Below are positions 21,207-21,582 of a stretch of DNA of 21,582 bases, piece by piece. The translations under genes and the position numbers were made by a program. Below the pieces are notes generated by a model that saw only the letters and a program-made list of their open reading frames with translations, ran no database searches and had not been told where the DNA came from. Each line of letters opens with the position of its first letter. Position 1 is the first letter of the stretch. Location of the stretch: assembly GCF_000003605.2 (NCBI RefSeq), contig NW_003151440.1, forward strand, positions 1 to 21,582, given 5' to 3'. Source of the stretch: Saccoglossus kowalevskii (lineage: Eukaryota; Hemichordata; Enteropneusta; Harrimaniidae).

Positions 21207-21582
21207 AACTACAAAGCGTGCACTAAGCTACAAAGCATGCAATGAACTACAAAGCGTGCACTGAACTACAAAGCATGCACTGAACTACAAAGTTTGCACT
21301 GAACTACAAAGTGTGCACTGAACTACAAAGCATGCACTGAACTACAAATTGTGCACTGAGCTACAAAGCATGCACTTTACTACAAAGTGTGCACTGAACT
21401 ACAAAGCGTGCACTAAGCTACGAAGCATACACTGAACTATAAAGCATACACTGAACTACAAAGCGTGCACTAAGCTACAAAGCATGCACTGAACTACAAA
21501 GCATGCGCTAAGCTACGAAGCATACACTGAACTATAAAGCATGCACTAAGCTACAAAGCATACACTGAACTACAAAGCATAC

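Larger units (their letters stand above)
1..21582. repeat. 19-bp tandem satellite array filling the window
   Basis: The entire window is a head-to-tail array of a 19-bp monomer. Two forms dominate, CTACAAAGCATGCACTGAA and CTACAAAGTGTGCACTGAG, often alternating as a 38-bp dimer; GCGTGC, GCATAC and CTTAAC/CTAAGC variants are common. About 1,135 monomers fit, at roughly 45% GC judged from the consensus. I saw no monomer in inverted orientation and no unique-sequence island. Coding is excluded because a canonical monomer has TGA forward and TAG in reverse, and the 19-bp step rotates these through all three frames within 57 bases. The array reaches both window edges, so its true length is unknown. 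The family is not recognised. Transcription into non-coding RNA is possible but nothing here shows it. Confidence 0.98.
17091..21582. repeat. Irregular satellite domain 3 with 14-monomer HORs (right edge)
   Basis: It has the same mixed-variant composition as irregular domain 2 and is largely its copy. It holds divergent monomers at 17256 and 20164 and 266-bp units at 18304-19013, 19500-19961 and 20595-21066. From about 20865 the order departs from the left copy's neighbours and resembles the 9221-10140 and 10720-10900 sections instead. No gene, RNA gene or other element is visible, and the array continues past the window end. Confidence 0.8.

Noticed and set aside
1-21582. CRISPR array
   Set aside because: Repeats are directly adjacent with no unique spacers, the unit is 19 bp and there are no cas genes.
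1-21582. Short open reading frames or a repeat protein
   Set aside because: Stops recur in every frame of both strands because of the 19-bp step; any residual open stretch is short and only reflects variant monomers that lack a stop.
1-21582. Nine monomers equal 171 bp, the alpha-satellite and near-nucleosomal length
   Set aside because: No 9-monomer periodicity is visible; the observed units are 2, 14, 36, 53, 55 and 59 monomers, so the match is arithmetic only.
1-21582. Hairpins or inverted repeats from AGTG-TG-CACT within monomers
   Set aside because: The stems are only about 4 bp and follow from the GTGCAC palindrome in the monomer; no longer inverted repeat or inverted monomer was seen.
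1-21582. Telomeric or rDNA spacer sequence
   Set aside because: There is no TTAGGG-like or TTTAGGG-like repeat and no rRNA gene segment in the window.

Overview
The whole window is one uninterrupted head-to-tail satellite (minisatellite-type) array. Its basic monomer is 19 bp, consensus CTACAAAGCATGCACTGAA or CTACAAAGTGTGCACTGAG, so roughly 1,135 monomers fill the 21,582 bases. Every monomer I read lies in the same orientation, and the array runs off both ends of the window. I found no protein-coding gene, rRNA, tRNA, CRISPR array, transposable element or unique-sequence island. Coding is essentially excluded. A canonical monomer carries TGA on the + strand and TAG on the - strand. Since 19 is not a multiple of 3, three successive canonical monomers place a stop in all three frames of each strand, about every 57 bases.

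The organism is a eukaryote by inference: bacterial genomes do not carry simple satellite on this scale. It is probably one with cytosine methylation (vertebrate or plant), because the main variants look like decay products of a CpG-containing monomer (GCGTGCAC to GTGTGCAC or GCATGCAC). I do not recognise the satellite family and cannot name a species. A heterochromatic, pericentromeric or subtelomeric position is likely for such arrays but is not shown by the sequence.

Layout. Bases 1-621 are an irregular domain of mixed monomer variants. Bases 622-7720 are a homogenised domain dominated by alternating GCATGC/GTGTGC monomers (38-bp dimer), built into nested higher-order repeats. Bases 7721-12435 are a second irregular domain containing 266-bp (14-monomer) higher-order repeats. 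Bases 12436-17090 return to the homogenised type, and 17091-21582 to the irregular type. The two homogenised/irregular pairs are copies of each other at a spacing that steps 9897, 9346, 9325, 8792 bases from left to right. The large steps equal whole numbers of monomers, the signature of unequal exchange in register.

The most distinctive element is a 20-bp divergent monomer, CTACGATATTTTCCCCTTAG, found 13 times with the same unusual neighbours. It sits at domain junctions and at joints between higher-order repeats. Two short stretches (4096-4199 and 14245-14392) carry clusters of one-base indels not seen elsewhere and may be consensus or assembly errors.
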